A DNA stretch of 64,000 nucleotides from Chryseobacterium sp. OSA05B. Lineage in GTDB: Bacteria; Bacteroidota; Bacteroidia; Flavobacteriales; Weeksellaceae. Positions 37,470 through 48,075 of this stretch are shown piece by piece. The notes below the pieces were generated by a model. The model was not told the origin of the DNA, ran no database searches, and saw only the letters and a program-made list of their open reading frames with translations. The translations under genes were made by a program, and so were the position numbers. Numbering within the stretch: the first letter of the stretch is position 1; every line of letters begins with the position of its first letter. The DNA is taken from the NCBI RefSeq assembly GCF_019970065.1, contig NZ_JAHXYH010000004.1, positions 1 through 64,000 of the forward strand, in the 5' to 3' direction.

Positions 37470-37835
37470 TTGGCAAAACGAACAACAAACCGCCCTCAGA
37501 AAAGACTCACTTTTATAGACATTATAAAAGGAAACTTTCTGAACCGCGATGAGATCAAAACTCATTACAAGTATTTTTTACTGTTGTTCATTCTGATGAT
37601 GGCCATGATTTACAGCAATCACCTTGTCAACAAAAAGATCAAAATTGTCAATGCTTTAAAAGAAGAAACTGAAGAATACAAATCGAGAAACGCTTACGCC
37701 CAGAGTAAGCTGATCAAAGTAAAAATGGAATCGCAACTGGGGAAGGAAGTAGCAAAGGACTCACTGATGACTTTGGAAAACCATCCTCATAAACTGCTAA
37801 TAAAACTAGACAGTACAGATGCAAAAACAAAATGA
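37470..37835 (+). CDS. ftsL: FtsL-like division protein
   Basis: 121 residues with a TTG start at 37470. An in-frame TGA at 37455 rules out a longer frame and no ATG is available before the membrane helix. One transmembrane helix (about 31-50, YFLLLFILMMAMIYSNHLV) is followed by a coiled-coil periplasmic part (NALKEETEEYKSRNAYAQSKL), the layout of FtsL. In its usual place between rsmH and ftsI, overlapping ftsI by 17 bases. FtsL forms the FtsQLB complex that activates septal synthesis. Confidence 0.85.
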   Translation: MAKRTTNRPQKRLTFIDIIKGNFLNRDEIKTHYKYFLLLFILMMAMIYSNHLVNKKIKIVNALKEETEEYKSRNAYAQSKLIKVKMESQLGKEVAKDSLMTLENHPHKLLIKLDSTDAKTK

Positions 37836-39810
37836 ATACGACAACAAACGTAAAAAGACGTTAAGATGGGGCTACCTGTTCGCAGTGGGAGCTCTGTGCG
37901 TATTTGTGATGTTTCTTGCGAGAATTGTAATCCTGCAAAATACTAACGTTCAGGAAATTAAAGACGATTACATTAATAAAAACTATCGCGAAGCCACTTT
38001 AAAAGCTGCCCGCGGAAACCTCTTTGCTTCCGACGGATCTATTCTCGCCACTACCGTCATGCGCTATGACATCTATCTTGATTTTAAAACGATGAAAGAT
38101 ACGATCTACAGCAACAATATCGGAGCGCTTACAGATTCTTTGAGCAAAATGTTCGGAAAATCCAGAGGAGAATTCAGACAGAAATTCGACGAGCAGAAAA
38201 AAAAGAAAAACCAGTACTATACTTTGGTGAAAGGTCTTGATTTTGACCAATATGACAGAATCAGAAACTTTCCGATCTTCAAAAAAGGAAAAAATAAAGG
38301 AGGTTTCATCGTAGACCGAAACTATAAAAGAGAACTCGCTACTTCAGAAATTGGAGCCGGAACCATCGGTATCGATAACGGTGAAGTAAAAGCCGGTCTG
38401 GAAGGTGCATTCTCAAAATATCTTACCGGAACAGACGGAAAAAGACTGGAACAAAGAATCAATTCATCACAATGGAAACCGATCGATTACTGGAAAGTAA
38501 AAGAACCGGTAGATGGTGAAGACGTTTATACAACTTTAGATCTTAGAATTCAGGACATTGCACACTCAGCATTAGAGAAGCAGCTGATCACCTATGAAGC
38601 CAAACACGGAACCGTAATCGTCATGGAAACAGAAACCGGAAAAGTACGTGCTTTGGTTAACCTGAGAAGAACAGAGTCCGGAGAATACGAAGATTCTTAC
38701 AACTATGCCTTAAAAGATAATATCGAACCTGGTTCTACATTTAAAACTATTTCCCTTTTGGCGGCAATGGATGACGGATTTATCGATGAGAATACAACCG
38801 TAGACGTAGGAGGAGGCGTCTGGACCTATGCAAAACAGAGAATATCCGACGGCCATGGTGGAGGAACATATGATATCAGTGACGTTTTAGCGAAATCAAG
38901 TAACGTAGGAACTGCGAAGCTTATCACAAAGTATTACGCAGAAAAGCCACAGATCTTCCTTGACCACCTGAAAAGATGGAAATTATTCGATAAAATGGAT
39001 ATAGAGCTTCCGGGAATTACAAAACCGAAGATTCTAACTCCACAACACAAGAGATGGAACGCCGCAACACTGGCTTCTATTTCTTACGGATATTCCTCAA
39101 ACATCAACCTGTTACAGTTAACAACCTTCTATAACGGGGTTGCTAACGGCGGTAAAATGCTTAAACCTCTGTTCATCGACAAGATCATGAAAGACGGTAA
39201 AGTAATGTACAGCGCAAAACCGGAAGTCATGGTGAATAAAATGGCCTCAGAAAAAGCCATCAAAATGATGACCAGCGCACTGACGAAAGCCGTAGAAAAA
39301 GGAACGGGACGAAGCATCTTCACGCCCAACCTTAAAATGGCAGGAAAAACAGGAACCGCAAGATTTGAATATTGGCTTCCGGGTCCTATGAAATACCGCG
39401 CATCATTCGCAGGCTTCTATCCGGCAGATCATCCCAAATACACCTGTTATGTGATGATCAGTGAGCCCAATACGGCCATCGGTTTTTACGGAGGTCCTGT
39501 CTCAGCTCCCGTATTTAAGGAAATTGCAGGAAAAACATTCCTGAAAACACCTCAGAATATAGAAAAAGAAATGCTCGTAGACAGAAAGGTGAATCTAAGC
39601 AAACTGGTAGAGCCTAATGTCAAAATAGCGGTCAACAATAAACAGATGCCAAATGTAGTAGGACTCATCGGTAAAAATGTAATTCCTCAATTGGAAAACT
39701 TAGGTTACCGCATTGATTATAAAGGCGTAGGAAGGATCAAAGAGCAGTTTCCGCTGGAAGGAACAGTAATCAGCAAGAACCAGAGAATTTATTTGTCTCT
39801 GCAGAATTAA
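37819..39810 (+). CDS. ftsI: Septal penicillin-binding protein (FtsI/PBP3)
   Basis: 663 residues. One N-terminal membrane helix (about 14-34), a pedestal/dimer domain, then the transpeptidase with S306-T-F-K309, S360-S-N and K510-T-G. A C-terminal PASTA-like domain (MPNVVGLIGKNVIPQLENLGY) is present, as in many Bacteroidota homologues. It cross-links septal peptidoglycan with FtsW. Its start lies inside ftsL. It is followed by a repeat-bearing spacer before murE. Confidence 0.95.
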   Translation: MQKQNEYDNKRKKTLRWGYLFAVGALCVFVMFLARIVILQNTNVQEIKDDYINKNYREATLKAARGNLFASDGSILATTVMRYDIYLDFKTMKDTIYSNNIGALTDSLSKMFGKSRGEFRQKFDEQKKKKNQYYTLVKGLDFDQYDRIRNFPIFKKGKNKGGFIVDRNYKRELATSEIGAGTIGIDNGEVKAGLEGAFSKYLTGTDGKRLEQRINSSQWKPIDYWKVKEPVDGEDVYTTLDLRIQDIAHSALEKQLITYEAKHGTVIVMETETGKVRALVNLRRTESGEYEDSYNYALKDNIEPGSTFKTISLLAAMDDGFIDENTTVDVGGGVWTYAKQRISDGHGGGTYDISDVLAKSSNVGTAKLITKYYAEKPQIFLDHLKRWKLFDKMDIELPGITKPKILTPQHKRWNAATLASISYGYSSNINLLQLTTFYNGVANGGKMLKPLFIDKIMKDGKVMYSAKPEVMVNKMASEKAIKMMTSALTKAVEKGTGRSIFTPNLKMAGKTGTARFEYWLPGPMKYRASFAGFYPADHPKYTCYVMISEPNTAIGFYGGPVSAPVFKEIAGKTFLKTPQNIEKEMLVDRKVNLSKLVEPNVKIAVNNKQMPNVVGLIGKNVIPQLENLGYRIDYKGVGRIKEQFPLEGTVISKNQRIYLSLQN

Positions 39811-39822
39811 AATAGAAAACCC

Positions 39823-39869
39823 AGTCCCGAAGGGACGATTTAACAAAGAATAGGATGGAATCCTATTGA
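39823..39869. repeat. GTCCC-type intergenic repeat, copy 1 (ftsI-murE)
   Basis: Two hairpins separated by a constant linker gatttaacaaag. Hairpin 1 is GTCCC-gaa-GGGAC (39824-39836). Hairpin 2 is an 8-bp stem AATAGGAT-gga-ATCCTATT (49-67). Related copies occur in two other spacers of the cluster. Confidence 0.7.
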
Positions 39870-39875
39870 TATAAA

Positions 39876-41336
39876 ATGATAATAACAGAATTATTAAAAA
39901 GAATCCCGGTTTTAGAGATTCATGGCGATGACACCCGTGACATCTCAGAATTGGTTTTCGACAGCAGAAAGATTACGGAAAACTCACTCTACGTAGCAGT
40001 GAGAGGAACCGTTGCAGACGGACATTCATACATTGCATCATCTGTTGAAAAAGGTGCAAAAGCAGTCGTTTGCGAGGAATTCCCTGAAACATTGAATGAA
40101 GATGTAACCTACATTAAGGTGAAAGATTCATCTCAGACTTTGGGACATCTGGCATCCAACTTTTACGGAAATCCATCTCAGAAACTTAAATTAATCGGAG
40201 TTACCGGAACTAACGGAAAAACATCGGTGTCTACCCTTCTTTTTGATGTATTCAAAAATCTGGGATATGATTCTGCTCTGCTTTCCACGGTGGAGATCAG
40301 AATTGCGGATGAGATCATTCCTGCCACTCATACAACTCCGGATGTGATTACCATCAATAAAATATTAGCCGAGGCGGTTGAAAAAGGCTGTGAATTCGCT
40401 TTCATGGAAGTTAGCTCTCATGGAATTGCACAAAACAGAATTGAAGGTCTCCATTTTAAAATTGCAGGATTCACCAACCTTACCCACGATCATCTGGATT
40501 ATCATAAAACATTTGATGAATATCTTAAAACCAAGAAGAGATTTTTCGACGGACTTGAAGATACTGCCATAGCGATCACCAATGTAGATGACAAAAACGG
40601 AATGGTGATGCTTCAGAATACAAAGGCTAAGAAAAAATCTTACGCCCTGAAGACCATGGCAGATTACCACGGGAAATCTTTAGAAATTGATTTCAACGGA
40701 ATGCTGCTGAACTTCAATGGAAAAGAATTCTGGACGACATTGACTGGAAGATTCAATGTGTACAACTTATTGCTGGTTTTCGGAATCGCAACAGAACTCG
40801 GTTTTGAGCAGGATGAAACTTTGCAGGCGATCAGTAAACTGAAAAGAGTTTCGGGGAGATTTGAAACCTTCAAATCAGATGGTGGAATTTTCTTCATTGT
40901 GGATTATGCTCATACGCCTGATGCTTTGGAAAACATTCTGGACAGCATTAATGACATCAGAACCAAAAACGAAAGACTGATCACAGTTTTCGGATGCGGA
41001 GGCGACAGAGATCACTCCAAAAGACCTGAAATGGGAAATATTGCCACCAGAAAATCCACACTGGCAATCATCACTTCAGACAATCCGAGAACAGAAGATC
41101 CTGCACAGATCATCAAAGAAATTGAAGCGGGCGTTGAATCTCAAAACTTCAGCAAATACACTTCAATTCCGGACAGAAAAGAAGCCATTAAAATGGCGAT
41201 TAAGTTTGCAGAGCCTAAAGATATTGTTTTAGTAGCCGGAAAAGGCCACGAAACCTATCAGGACATTAATGGTGTTAAACATCATTTTGACGACAAAGAA
41301 ACGATCAACGAGCTTTGGAAGTTAATGAGTAAATAA
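39876..41336 (+). CDS. murE: UDP-N-acetylmuramoyl-tripeptide synthetase MurE (meso-DAP type)
   Basis: 486 residues. ATP loop GVTGTNGKTSVS (about 108-119). Central domain with ATHTTPDV and EVSSHGIAQNRI. The amino-acid-binding loop DNPRTEDP (about 402-409) marks the meso-diaminopimelate-adding enzymes. It adds the third residue to the peptidoglycan stem in the cytosol. Preceded by a GTCCC-type repeat. Confidence 0.95.
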   Translation: MIITELLKRIPVLEIHGDDTRDISELVFDSRKITENSLYVAVRGTVADGHSYIASSVEKGAKAVVCEEFPETLNEDVTYIKVKDSSQTLGHLASNFYGNPSQKLKLIGVTGTNGKTSVSTLLFDVFKNLGYDSALLSTVEIRIADEIIPATHTTPDVITINKILAEAVEKGCEFAFMEVSSHGIAQNRIEGLHFKIAGFTNLTHDHLDYHKTFDEYLKTKKRFFDGLEDTAIAITNVDDKNGMVMLQNTKAKKKSYALKTMADYHGKSLEIDFNGMLLNFNGKEFWTTLTGRFNVYNLLLVFGIATELGFEQDETLQAISKLKRVSGRFETFKSDGGIFFIVDYAHTPDALENILDSINDIRTKNERLITVFGCGGDRDHSKRPEMGNIATRKSTLAIITSDNPRTEDPAQIIKEIEAGVESQNFSKYTSIPDRKEAIKMAIKFAEPKDIVLVAGKGHETYQDINGVKHHFDDKETINELWKLMSK

Positions 41337-41410
41337 ATTTATAATCGATTATTGAGCGCCTAATTTATCATTCATCAATAATCACTTATCATTTATTAAT
41401 AATTGAAACT

Positions 41411-42652
41411 ATGTTATACTATCTATACGAATACCTAACCAGTCAGGGAATCCACATACCGGGATTGGGAATGCTGAAATACATTTCTTTCCGTGCCGGA
41501 ATAGCTGTGTTGTTTTCTCTGGTCATTGCCTTGGTCTACGGAAAAAGGATCATCAATTATCTGAGAGCAAAACAGATGGGCGAATTGGTACGTGATCTTG
41601 GGCTAGACGGACAAAAGCAAAAAGAAGGAACTCCTACCATGGGAGGACTTATCATTATTATTGCAACCATTATTCCGGTGCTGCTCTTTACGAGAATCAC
41701 CAATGTGTATATTGTTCTGCTACTGGTTTCCATGTTGTGGATGGGTGCTATTGGTTTCGTGGATGATTATTTAAAGAAAGTAAAGAAAAATAAAGACGGA
41801 CTGAGTGGGAAATTCAAAATTGTAGGACAGGTTGGCTTAGGACTAATTGTCGGAGTTACAATGTATTTCCACCCGGACATCACGGTTAAAAGAAAGTATG
41901 CGGATGCAAAAGTGGTGAACCGAAACAATGTAGAGCAGAACTTTATGCCAACAGAAAAGATCACCGTTTCTACCGTTCCTTTTGCCAAGAACAACGAGTT
42001 TGATTACAGTGGAATTCTGTTTTGGATGAATGATAAAGATGCCCATGAGTGGGCATGGATTGTCTTTATCCCGATCGTTATTTTCATCGTAACTGCCGTT
42101 TCAAACGGAGCCAATATTACGGATGGAATTGACGGGCTCGCGGCAGGAACCAGTGCCATTATACTGCTCACCCTCGCCCTGTTCGCCTACCTTTCCGGGA
42201 ACATTATTTTTGCAGATTATCTCAATATTATGTTCCTCCCGAATATGGGTGAAACCACCATTTTTGCGGTAGCCATGGTAGGTGCCGTAATCGGTTTCTT
42301 CTGGTACAATACCTATCCTGCCCAGGTTTTTATGGGCGATACAGGAAGTCTGATGCTGGGAGGAGTGATTGCCGTTTTAGCGATCATCCTGAGAAAAGAA
42401 CTTCTGATTCCGGTATTATGCGGAATCTTCCTGATTGAAAACGTTTCTGTCATGCTGCAGGTCGTTGTTTTCAAATACAGAAAAAGAAAATATGGGCTGG
42501 ATTACGCTCAGAATAACAGATTTTTTAGAATGTCGCCATTACACCATCACTATCAGAAAGGTGGTTTCCATGAGAGCAAGATCGTGAACAGAATGATCAT
42601 CATCGGAGTAATGCTGGCCATTGTATGCCTGATCACATTAAAAATGAGATAA
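41411..42652 (+). CDS. mraY: Phospho-N-acetylmuramoyl-pentapeptide transferase MraY
   Basis: 413 residues, about ten membrane helices. Conserved loops [10 protein letters not shown], the catalytic-side [19 protein letters not shown], and MGDTGSL are present, as is the C-terminal [18 protein letters not shown] periplasmic insertion of about 60 residues ([13 protein letters not shown] ... KDAHEW) is typical of Bacteroidota. MraY makes lipid I on the inner membrane. Confidence 0.96.
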   Translation: MLYYLYEYLTSQGIHIPGLGMLKYISFRAGIAVLFSLVIALVYGKRIINYLRAKQMGELVRDLGLDGQKQKEGTPTMGGLIIIIATIIPVLLFTRITNVYIVLLLVSMLWMGAIGFVDDYLKKVKKNKDGLSGKFKIVGQVGLGLIVGVTMYFHPDITVKRKYADAKVVNRNNVEQNFMPTEKITVSTVPFAKNNEFDYSGILFWMNDKDAHEWAWIVFIPIVIFIVTAVSNGANITDGIDGLAAGTSAIILLTLALFAYLSGNIIFADYLNIMFLPNMGETTIFAVAMVGAVIGFFWYNTYPAQVFMGDTGSLMLGGVIAVLAIILRKELLIPVLCGIFLIENVSVMLQVVVFKYRKRKYGLDYAQNNRFFRMSPLHHHYQKGGFHESKIVNRMIIIGVMLAIVCLITLKMR

Positions 42653-42734
42653 CCAATCATTTAAAATATTGAAAATTTAAGTATTTAAAAATTTTGAATC
42701 ATTTAAATCTTTCAATCATTAAATCAAAATAGAT

Positions 42735-44060
42735 ATGAAAATAGTTGTTTTAGGAGGTGGAGAGAGCGGATGTGGAGCTGCTTATTTAGCGAAAAAACAG
42801 GGTCTGGAGGTTTTTCTTTCAGACAAAGGAGCTATTAAGGATAACTACAAGCAATTTTTAGCCGAAAATGAAATTGAATTTGAAGAAGGAAACCACAACG
42901 AAGAAAGAATTTTAAATGCAGACTGGATCGTAAAAAGCCCGGGAATTCCCAAAAAAGCGGAGATCGTTCACAAAATTCATGAGAAAGGAATCAGACTTTC
43001 CTCTGAAATTGAGTTCGCTTCAGAATTTACGGATGCCAAAATCATCGCGATTACAGGAAGCAACGGAAAAACAACGACAACTTCCCTGATCTACTACATC
43101 CTGAAAAATGAAGGACTAAATGTAGGATTGGGAGGAAATATAGGATACAGCTTTGCCAAGCAGGTGGCAGATGAGAACCATGAATATTATGTACTGGAGG
43201 TGAGTTCGTTCCAATTGGATGATATTCAGAACTTCAGACCTTACATTTCACTGCTATTGAACCTGTCTCAGGATCACCTGGATCAGTACAACTACAATTA
43301 TGAAGAATATGCTTTAGCTAAATTCAGAATTGCTGAAAATCAGGAAAACGACAATTTCTTCATCTACAATAAAGATGACGAAATGAGTAAAACCATTCTT
43401 GAGAAGCTGGAAATAAAAGCGAAAATGATTCCCTTCTCTACAAAAGAAAAACTGTCTGAAGGTGGTTTCATTGATGGCGATCAGATCGTAGTAAAAATGA
43501 AGGATGAGTTTTCTATGAAGATGGATAAACTGTCTCTTCTTGGAAATCATAATGTTGCCAATAGCTTAGCCGCTTCAATAGCCGGTAAGATATTGGAAAT
43601 CAATAATGAAAGCATCAGAAACTCACTAATGACTTTCCAGGCGGTAGAGCACAGACTTGAATTCGTAACTGAAAGCAATGGCGTAAAATACATCAATGAC
43701 AGCAAGGCAACGAATGTCAATGCAACCTACTACGCTTTAGAAAGCATGAAAACTCCAACGGTTTGGATCGTAGGAGGATTAGATAAAGGAAACGACTACT
43801 CAGAAATTGAGGAGCTTGTTAAAAGAAAAGTAAAAGCCATTGTATGTCTTGGAATAGACAATACAAAAATCATAGACTTCTTTAAAGACAAAAAAGAATT
43901 CATCTATGATACATCAAGCATGGAAGAAGCTGTGAAAATATCAAAATCACTGGCCAAAAGCGGAGATACCGTTTTACTTTCCCCATGCTGCGCAAGTTTT
44001 GACCTGTTTAAAAGCTATGAAGACAGAGGAAAACAGTTTAAAGAGCAGGTATTAAAGTAA
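42735..44060 (+). CDS. murD: UDP-N-acetylmuramoylalanine-D-glutamate ligase MurD
   Basis: 441 residues. N-terminal nucleotide fold (VVLGGGESGCGAAYLAKKQG), ATP loop AITGSNGKTTTTSLIY, central LEVSSFQLDDI and LNLSQDHLDQY, and C-terminal DSKATNVNATYYAL and LLSPCCASFDLF. It adds D-Glu to UDP-MurNAc-L-Ala. Complete, in its usual place between mraY and ftsW. Confidence 0.96.
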   Translation: MKIVVLGGGESGCGAAYLAKKQGLEVFLSDKGAIKDNYKQFLAENEIEFEEGNHNEERILNADWIVKSPGIPKKAEIVHKIHEKGIRLSSEIEFASEFTDAKIIAITGSNGKTTTTSLIYYILKNEGLNVGLGGNIGYSFAKQVADENHEYYVLEVSSFQLDDIQNFRPYISLLLNLSQDHLDQYNYNYEEYALAKFRIAENQENDNFFIYNKDDEMSKTILEKLEIKAKMIPFSTKEKLSEGGFIDGDQIVVKMKDEFSMKMDKLSLLGNHNVANSLAASIAGKILEINNESIRNSLMTFQAVEHRLEFVTESNGVKYINDSKATNVNATYYALESMKTPTVWIVGGLDKGNDYSEIEELVKRKVKAIVCLGIDNTKIIDFFKDKKEFIYDTSSMEEAVKISKSLAKSGDTVLLSPCCASFDLFKSYEDRGKQFKEQVLK

Positions 44061-44127
44061 GTAAAAAGTAAAATGTCGGGTGTAAAAGGTACATTTTAGT
44101 TTCTACATCATACATGAATACAAAAAT

Positions 44128-45366
44128 ATGGACGAACAGAACACAGAAAGCAGAATTGAATTTCTAAAGGGCGATAAAGTACTTTGGATGGTCATCCTTG
44201 TGATCTCCATTTTCTCTATTTTCCCCGTATACTCTGCAAGTTCAAATCTGGAATATATCGTGAATAACGGGACCACAACCGGTCACGTTATCAAGCATAT
44301 GTTCTTTGTGGTCTTAGGTCTTGTGATCATGAGAGTGGTAGGAATGGTGAAATACGAGTACATCGGAAAGCTCAGCAGCATTCTGCTCGGTTTAATGATC
44401 GTTCTCCTCGTTGTCACCATGTTTACGGGTCAGACCATTGATGGAGCCAGTGCTTCAAGATGGCTGAAAATCCCCGGAACCCCTATTTCATTCCAGCCCT
44501 CGTCATTTGCGTTTTTAATGCTGATCATTTATCTCTGCAGATATCTGACCAAGAAAATAACCCGGGAAAGACTTCCGATAGAGAACATTATGTACATCTT
44601 CGGGCCTATCCTGTTGGTATTTGTACTGGTAGCAAAAGACAACGGTTCTACGGCATTGATGATCTTGATGGTTTCCGTGATTGTTCTGATTATAGGACAG
44701 CTTCACTGGAAATACATTGCAGGATTCATCTCTTCCTCATTTATAGCCATTGTCCTCTTCCTGATTATAGCATTAAACACCAATCTTATCGGTGGAAACC
44801 GTGTGCATACATGGATGAGCCGTATTGAAACATTTACCTCCAGCAAAGCAAAAACCGCTGATGTAGATGATGAAAGCGTAAAAGCTAAAAACTATCAGGT
44901 GATGCAGGCCAAAGCCGCCATCGTGCATGGTGGAATTACCGGAATGGGACCTGGAAAAAGTGCATTGAAACAAATGCTTCCACAGTCTGCCTCCGACTTT
45001 ATTTTTGCCGTGATCGTAGAAGAATACGGACTGATTGGTGCCGCCTTCCTGATATGTCTGTATCTCATTATGATGATCAGAATTGTAATGATTGCCAGCA
45101 AAATGCCCGCCTTTTTTGGGTCCCTGCTCGTGCTCAGTCTCGGGGTGATGATCTTCATTCAGCTTGCAGTGAATATTGCTGTAGCAGTCAATCTGATCCC
45201 GGTAACAGGACAGCCATTACCGCTGATAAGTTACGGAGGAACCTCCATGCTGGTCACTTACCTCCAGCTTGGAATTATTTTAAATATAAGCTCAAGGATC
45301 CAGATATACGATGAAGAAGGAATGGGCAAAAAACAAAGCGTAGCCGAAATTAATGACATCGCATAA
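44128..45366 (+). CDS. ftsW: Lipid-linked peptidoglycan polymerase FtsW (SEDS)
   Basis: 412 residues, about ten helices, SEDS family. GASASRWLKIPGTPISFQPS and the C-terminal PVTGQPLPLISYGGTSML are the family hallmarks. FtsW polymerises septal glycan chains together with FtsI. Followed by a spacer with one degenerate and one full GTCCC-type repeat. Confidence 0.94.
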   Translation: MDEQNTESRIEFLKGDKVLWMVILVISIFSIFPVYSASSNLEYIVNNGTTTGHVIKHMFFVVLGLVIMRVVGMVKYEYIGKLSSILLGLMIVLLVVTMFTGQTIDGASASRWLKIPGTPISFQPSSFAFLMLIIYLCRYLTKKITRERLPIENIMYIFGPILLVFVLVAKDNGSTALMILMVSVIVLIIGQLHWKYIAGFISSSFIAIVLFLIIALNTNLIGGNRVHTWMSRIETFTSSKAKTADVDDESVKAKNYQVMQAKAAIVHGGITGMGPGKSALKQMLPQSASDFIFAVIVEEYGLIGAAFLICLYLIMMIRIVMIASKMPAFFGSLLVLSLGVMIFIQLAVNIAVAVNLIPVTGQPLPLISYGGTSMLVTYLQLGIILNISSRIQIYDEEGMGKKQSVAEINDIA

Positions 45367-45368
45367 AG

Positions 45369-45396
45369 AGTCCCAACAGGACGACTTATCGGAATC
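45369..45396. repeat. Degenerate GTCCC-type repeat, copy 2a
   Basis: agtcccaacaggacgac keeps the first hairpin with a mismatch. The second hairpin is reduced to gga-atc. Confidence 0.5.
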
Positions 45397-45412
45397 AAAA
45401 AAAATGATAAAA

Positions 45413-45459
45413 AGTCCCAACGGGACGATTTAACAAAAGATAGGACGCAGTCCTATTAA
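45413..45459. repeat. GTCCC-type intergenic repeat, copy 2b (ftsW-murG)
   Basis: Hairpin 1 is GTCCC-aac-GGGAC. The constant linker gatttaacaaaag follows. Hairpin 2 is TAGGAC-gca-GTCCTA. Compared with copy 1 the inner pair A-T has become C-G with both sides changed, a compensatory change. Confidence 0.7.
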
Positions 45460-45486
45460 TAAGCAGTCCATCAACATAAAAAGAAA

Positions 45487-46590
45487 ATGAACAAAAAACT
45501 AAAAGTATTACTATCAGGCGGCGGAACAGGAGGACACATCTTCCCGGCTATCGCTATTGCAGACGAAATCAGAAAAAGATTTCCTGATACAGAATTTTTG
45601 TTCATTGGAGCCAACGGAAAAATGGAAATGGAAAAAGTTCCGCAGGCTGGTTATAAAATTGAAGGAATTGATATTGCCGGAATCGACAGAGGAAATATGT
45701 TATCGAATTTAGGGCTGCCTTTCAAAATTTTGAAAAGCTTATCCAGATCGAAGAAGATCATTAAAAGTTTCGCTCCCGATTTTGCAGTTGGAACCGGAGG
45801 TTTTGCAAGCGGTCCGGCTTTGTATGAAGCCAATAAACTGGGAATTCCCATCTTTATTCAGGAGCAGAATGCCCATGCAGGGGTAACGAATAAAATCTTA
45901 AGTAAGAAAGCCAGAGCTGTTTTCACGGCTTATCCTAAAGTGGAAGGTTTTCCTGCTGAAAAGATAAAATTCCTGGGAAATCCTATTCGTGAGAATATCA
46001 TCACAGGAATGACGGAAACAGACCTTGCAAAAGAAAAAATGGGGCTGAGTAAAGATAAGCTTACCATTCTTTCAGTAGGTGGCTCTTTGGGCTCCAGAAC
46101 TTTAAATAATGCCTGGAGATCTCATTTAAACGAGCTTGTCGATAAAGACTATCAGCTCATCTGGCAAACAGGAAAGCTTGATTATAAAGATATTTTAGAA
46201 GAAACAAAAGATTCCGACAGCAGAAACATTCAGATCCTGGAATTCATCAAGGACATGGAACTGGCCTACTCTGCAGCAGATATCATTGTTTCAAGAGCCG
46301 GAGCTATTGCCATTTCAGAGTTGGCGGTTGCTAAAAAGCCGGTTCTTCTGGTACCTTTCCCGTTTGCGGCGGAAGATCATCAGACCAAAAATGCCATGAA
46401 TCTGGTTGAAAAAAATGCAGCCAGAATGGTAAAAGACTCTGAAATGCAGGAAAAATTCTGGAATACTCTGGAAGAAATCTGCAACAGTACAAGTATAAGA
46501 AATGAAATGTCTCAGAATATGGAATATTTTGCCAAGCCCAATGCAGCAAAAGAGATTGTAGATGAGATATTTAGCATGTTAGTAAGATAA
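45487..46590 (+). CDS. murG: UDP-GlcNAc:lipid I N-acetylglucosaminyltransferase MurG
   Basis: 367 residues. GGGTGGHIFPAIAIADEI at the start (lipid/phosphate loop), FIQEQNAHAGVTN, GSLGSRTLNN, and the donor-binding SRAGAIAISELAVAKKPVLLVPFPFAAEDHQ. It converts lipid I to lipid II at the inner face of the membrane. Standard length and place. Confidence 0.96.
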   Translation: MNKKLKVLLSGGGTGGHIFPAIAIADEIRKRFPDTEFLFIGANGKMEMEKVPQAGYKIEGIDIAGIDRGNMLSNLGLPFKILKSLSRSKKIIKSFAPDFAVGTGGFASGPALYEANKLGIPIFIQEQNAHAGVTNKILSKKARAVFTAYPKVEGFPAEKIKFLGNPIRENIITGMTETDLAKEKMGLSKDKLTILSVGGSLGSRTLNNAWRSHLNELVDKDYQLIWQTGKLDYKDILEETKDSDSRNIQILEFIKDMELAYSAADIIVSRAGAIAISELAVAKKPVLLVPFPFAAEDHQTKNAMNLVEKNAARMVKDSEMQEKFWNTLEEICNSTSIRNEMSQNMEYFAKPNAAKEIVDEIFSMLVR

Positions 46591-46644
46591 TTGATAAAGG
46601 GCTTAATTCTTTAATCATTTAATCTTTAAATTTTTTAATAAATA

Positions 46645-48003
46645 ATGAAAATTCTAGAAACATATCAAAATTATTACTTCGTAGGGATCGGAGGTATCGG
46701 AATGAGTGCTTTGGCACGTTATTTCAATGCTTCGGGCAAAAACGTGCTGGGCTATGACAAGACCAATACCAAACTTACGACCCAACTGATGAAAGAAGGA
46801 ATTGATATTGTTTTCGAAGATCATATTGATGGAAAAATAACCGACCTTCAAAAAGAAAACACACTGGTCATCTATACTCCCGCCATCAAATCGTTGGGAA
46901 TTCTAGATTATTTCAATCAGAATCAGTTTGAAGTTTTAAAACGTGCCAAAGTTTTAGGCCTGATCACAGAAAATACAGACTGTATCGCTATAGCCGGAAC
47001 TCACGGAAAAACAACAACTTCCACATTGGTTTCTCACCTGTGTAAAGAGGCTGACCTTCCGTTTTCATGCTTTCTAGGTGGCATTTCTGAAAACTTCAGA
47101 TCAAACTTTTTGTACAACGGTACACAATATTCTGTAGTAGAAGCAGATGAATACGATAGAAGCTTCCTGGCTCTTTCTCCGGACTGGGCCGTGGTAACGT
47201 CTACCGATGCTGATCACCTAGATATTTACGGTGATAAAAGTCATATTGAAGAAGGCTTCAAGCAGTTTGCAGCACTTGTTCCGAACGACAGACAGTTATT
47301 TGTAAGAAAAGGACTGGATATTGGCAGAGACCATAAAACTTACGCTGTCAATGAAGAAGCAGATTACTATTCAGACAACCTGCGTATGGATCATGATAAG
47401 ATCTATTTTGATTTCCATACTCCGTCTGAAACAGTAAAAGACTTTGTTTGGGAAATCCCGGGCATCCATAATGTGGAAAATGCTACAGCAGCATTGGCTA
47501 TCCTTCACAATTTAGGAGTGGATTTTGAAACGCTGAAAAAGGCCATTGCCAATTTTAAAGGAATTAAAAGAAGATACACAAAGCATATTTATCCAAACGG
47601 TAAAATTTACATCGATGATTACGCCCACCATCCGACAGAGATCAATGCGGTAGTGAGCTCAATCAGAACGTTTTATCCTGAGAAAAAACTGTTGGTGGTT
47701 TTCCAGCCGCATCTTTTCAGCAGAACAAGAGATTTTGCAGACGGGTTTGCAGAAAGTTTAGGTAAAGCGGATGAACTGATCCTTCTTGATATTTATCCGG
47801 CGAGAGAACTTCAGGAAAATTTCGAAGGAATAACATCCGGCTGGTTATTGGAAAAAGTGAATTTAGATAAAAAAGAAAGATCGGATCTCTCCAGTGCTTT
47901 TGACAAAATAAAAGAAAAAGATTTTGACATCCTTCTCACCGTAGGCGCAGGAAACATTGACACCCTGTATGATCCTATTACGGAATGGATTGCACAAAAA
48001 TAA
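46645..48003 (+). CDS. murC: UDP-N-acetylmuramate-L-alanine ligase MurC
   Basis: 452 residues. N-terminal YFVGIGGIGMSALARYF, ATP loop IAGTHGKTTTSTLVSH, central EADEYDRSFL, and DDYAHHPTEI followed by FQPHLFSRTRDF in the C-terminal half. It adds the first L-Ala to UDP-MurNAc. Complete. Confidence 0.96.
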   Translation: MKILETYQNYYFVGIGGIGMSALARYFNASGKNVLGYDKTNTKLTTQLMKEGIDIVFEDHIDGKITDLQKENTLVIYTPAIKSLGILDYFNQNQFEVLKRAKVLGLITENTDCIAIAGTHGKTTTSTLVSHLCKEADLPFSCFLGGISENFRSNFLYNGTQYSVVEADEYDRSFLALSPDWAVVTSTDADHLDIYGDKSHIEEGFKQFAALVPNDRQLFVRKGLDIGRDHKTYAVNEEADYYSDNLRMDHDKIYFDFHTPSETVKDFVWEIPGIHNVENATAALAILHNLGVDFETLKKAIANFKGIKRRYTKHIYPNGKIYIDDYAHHPTEINAVVSSIRTFYPEKKLLVVFQPHLFSRTRDFADGFAESLGKADELILLDIYPARELQENFEGITSGWLLEKVNLDKKERSDLSSAFDKIKEKDFDILLTVGAGNIDTLYDPITEWIAQK

Positions 48004-48075
48004 TAGTGGAAAAATTAATAATGAAAAATGAATCAGTTCTGATGTATGACATCTGAAATCTGACGTCTTAGAATT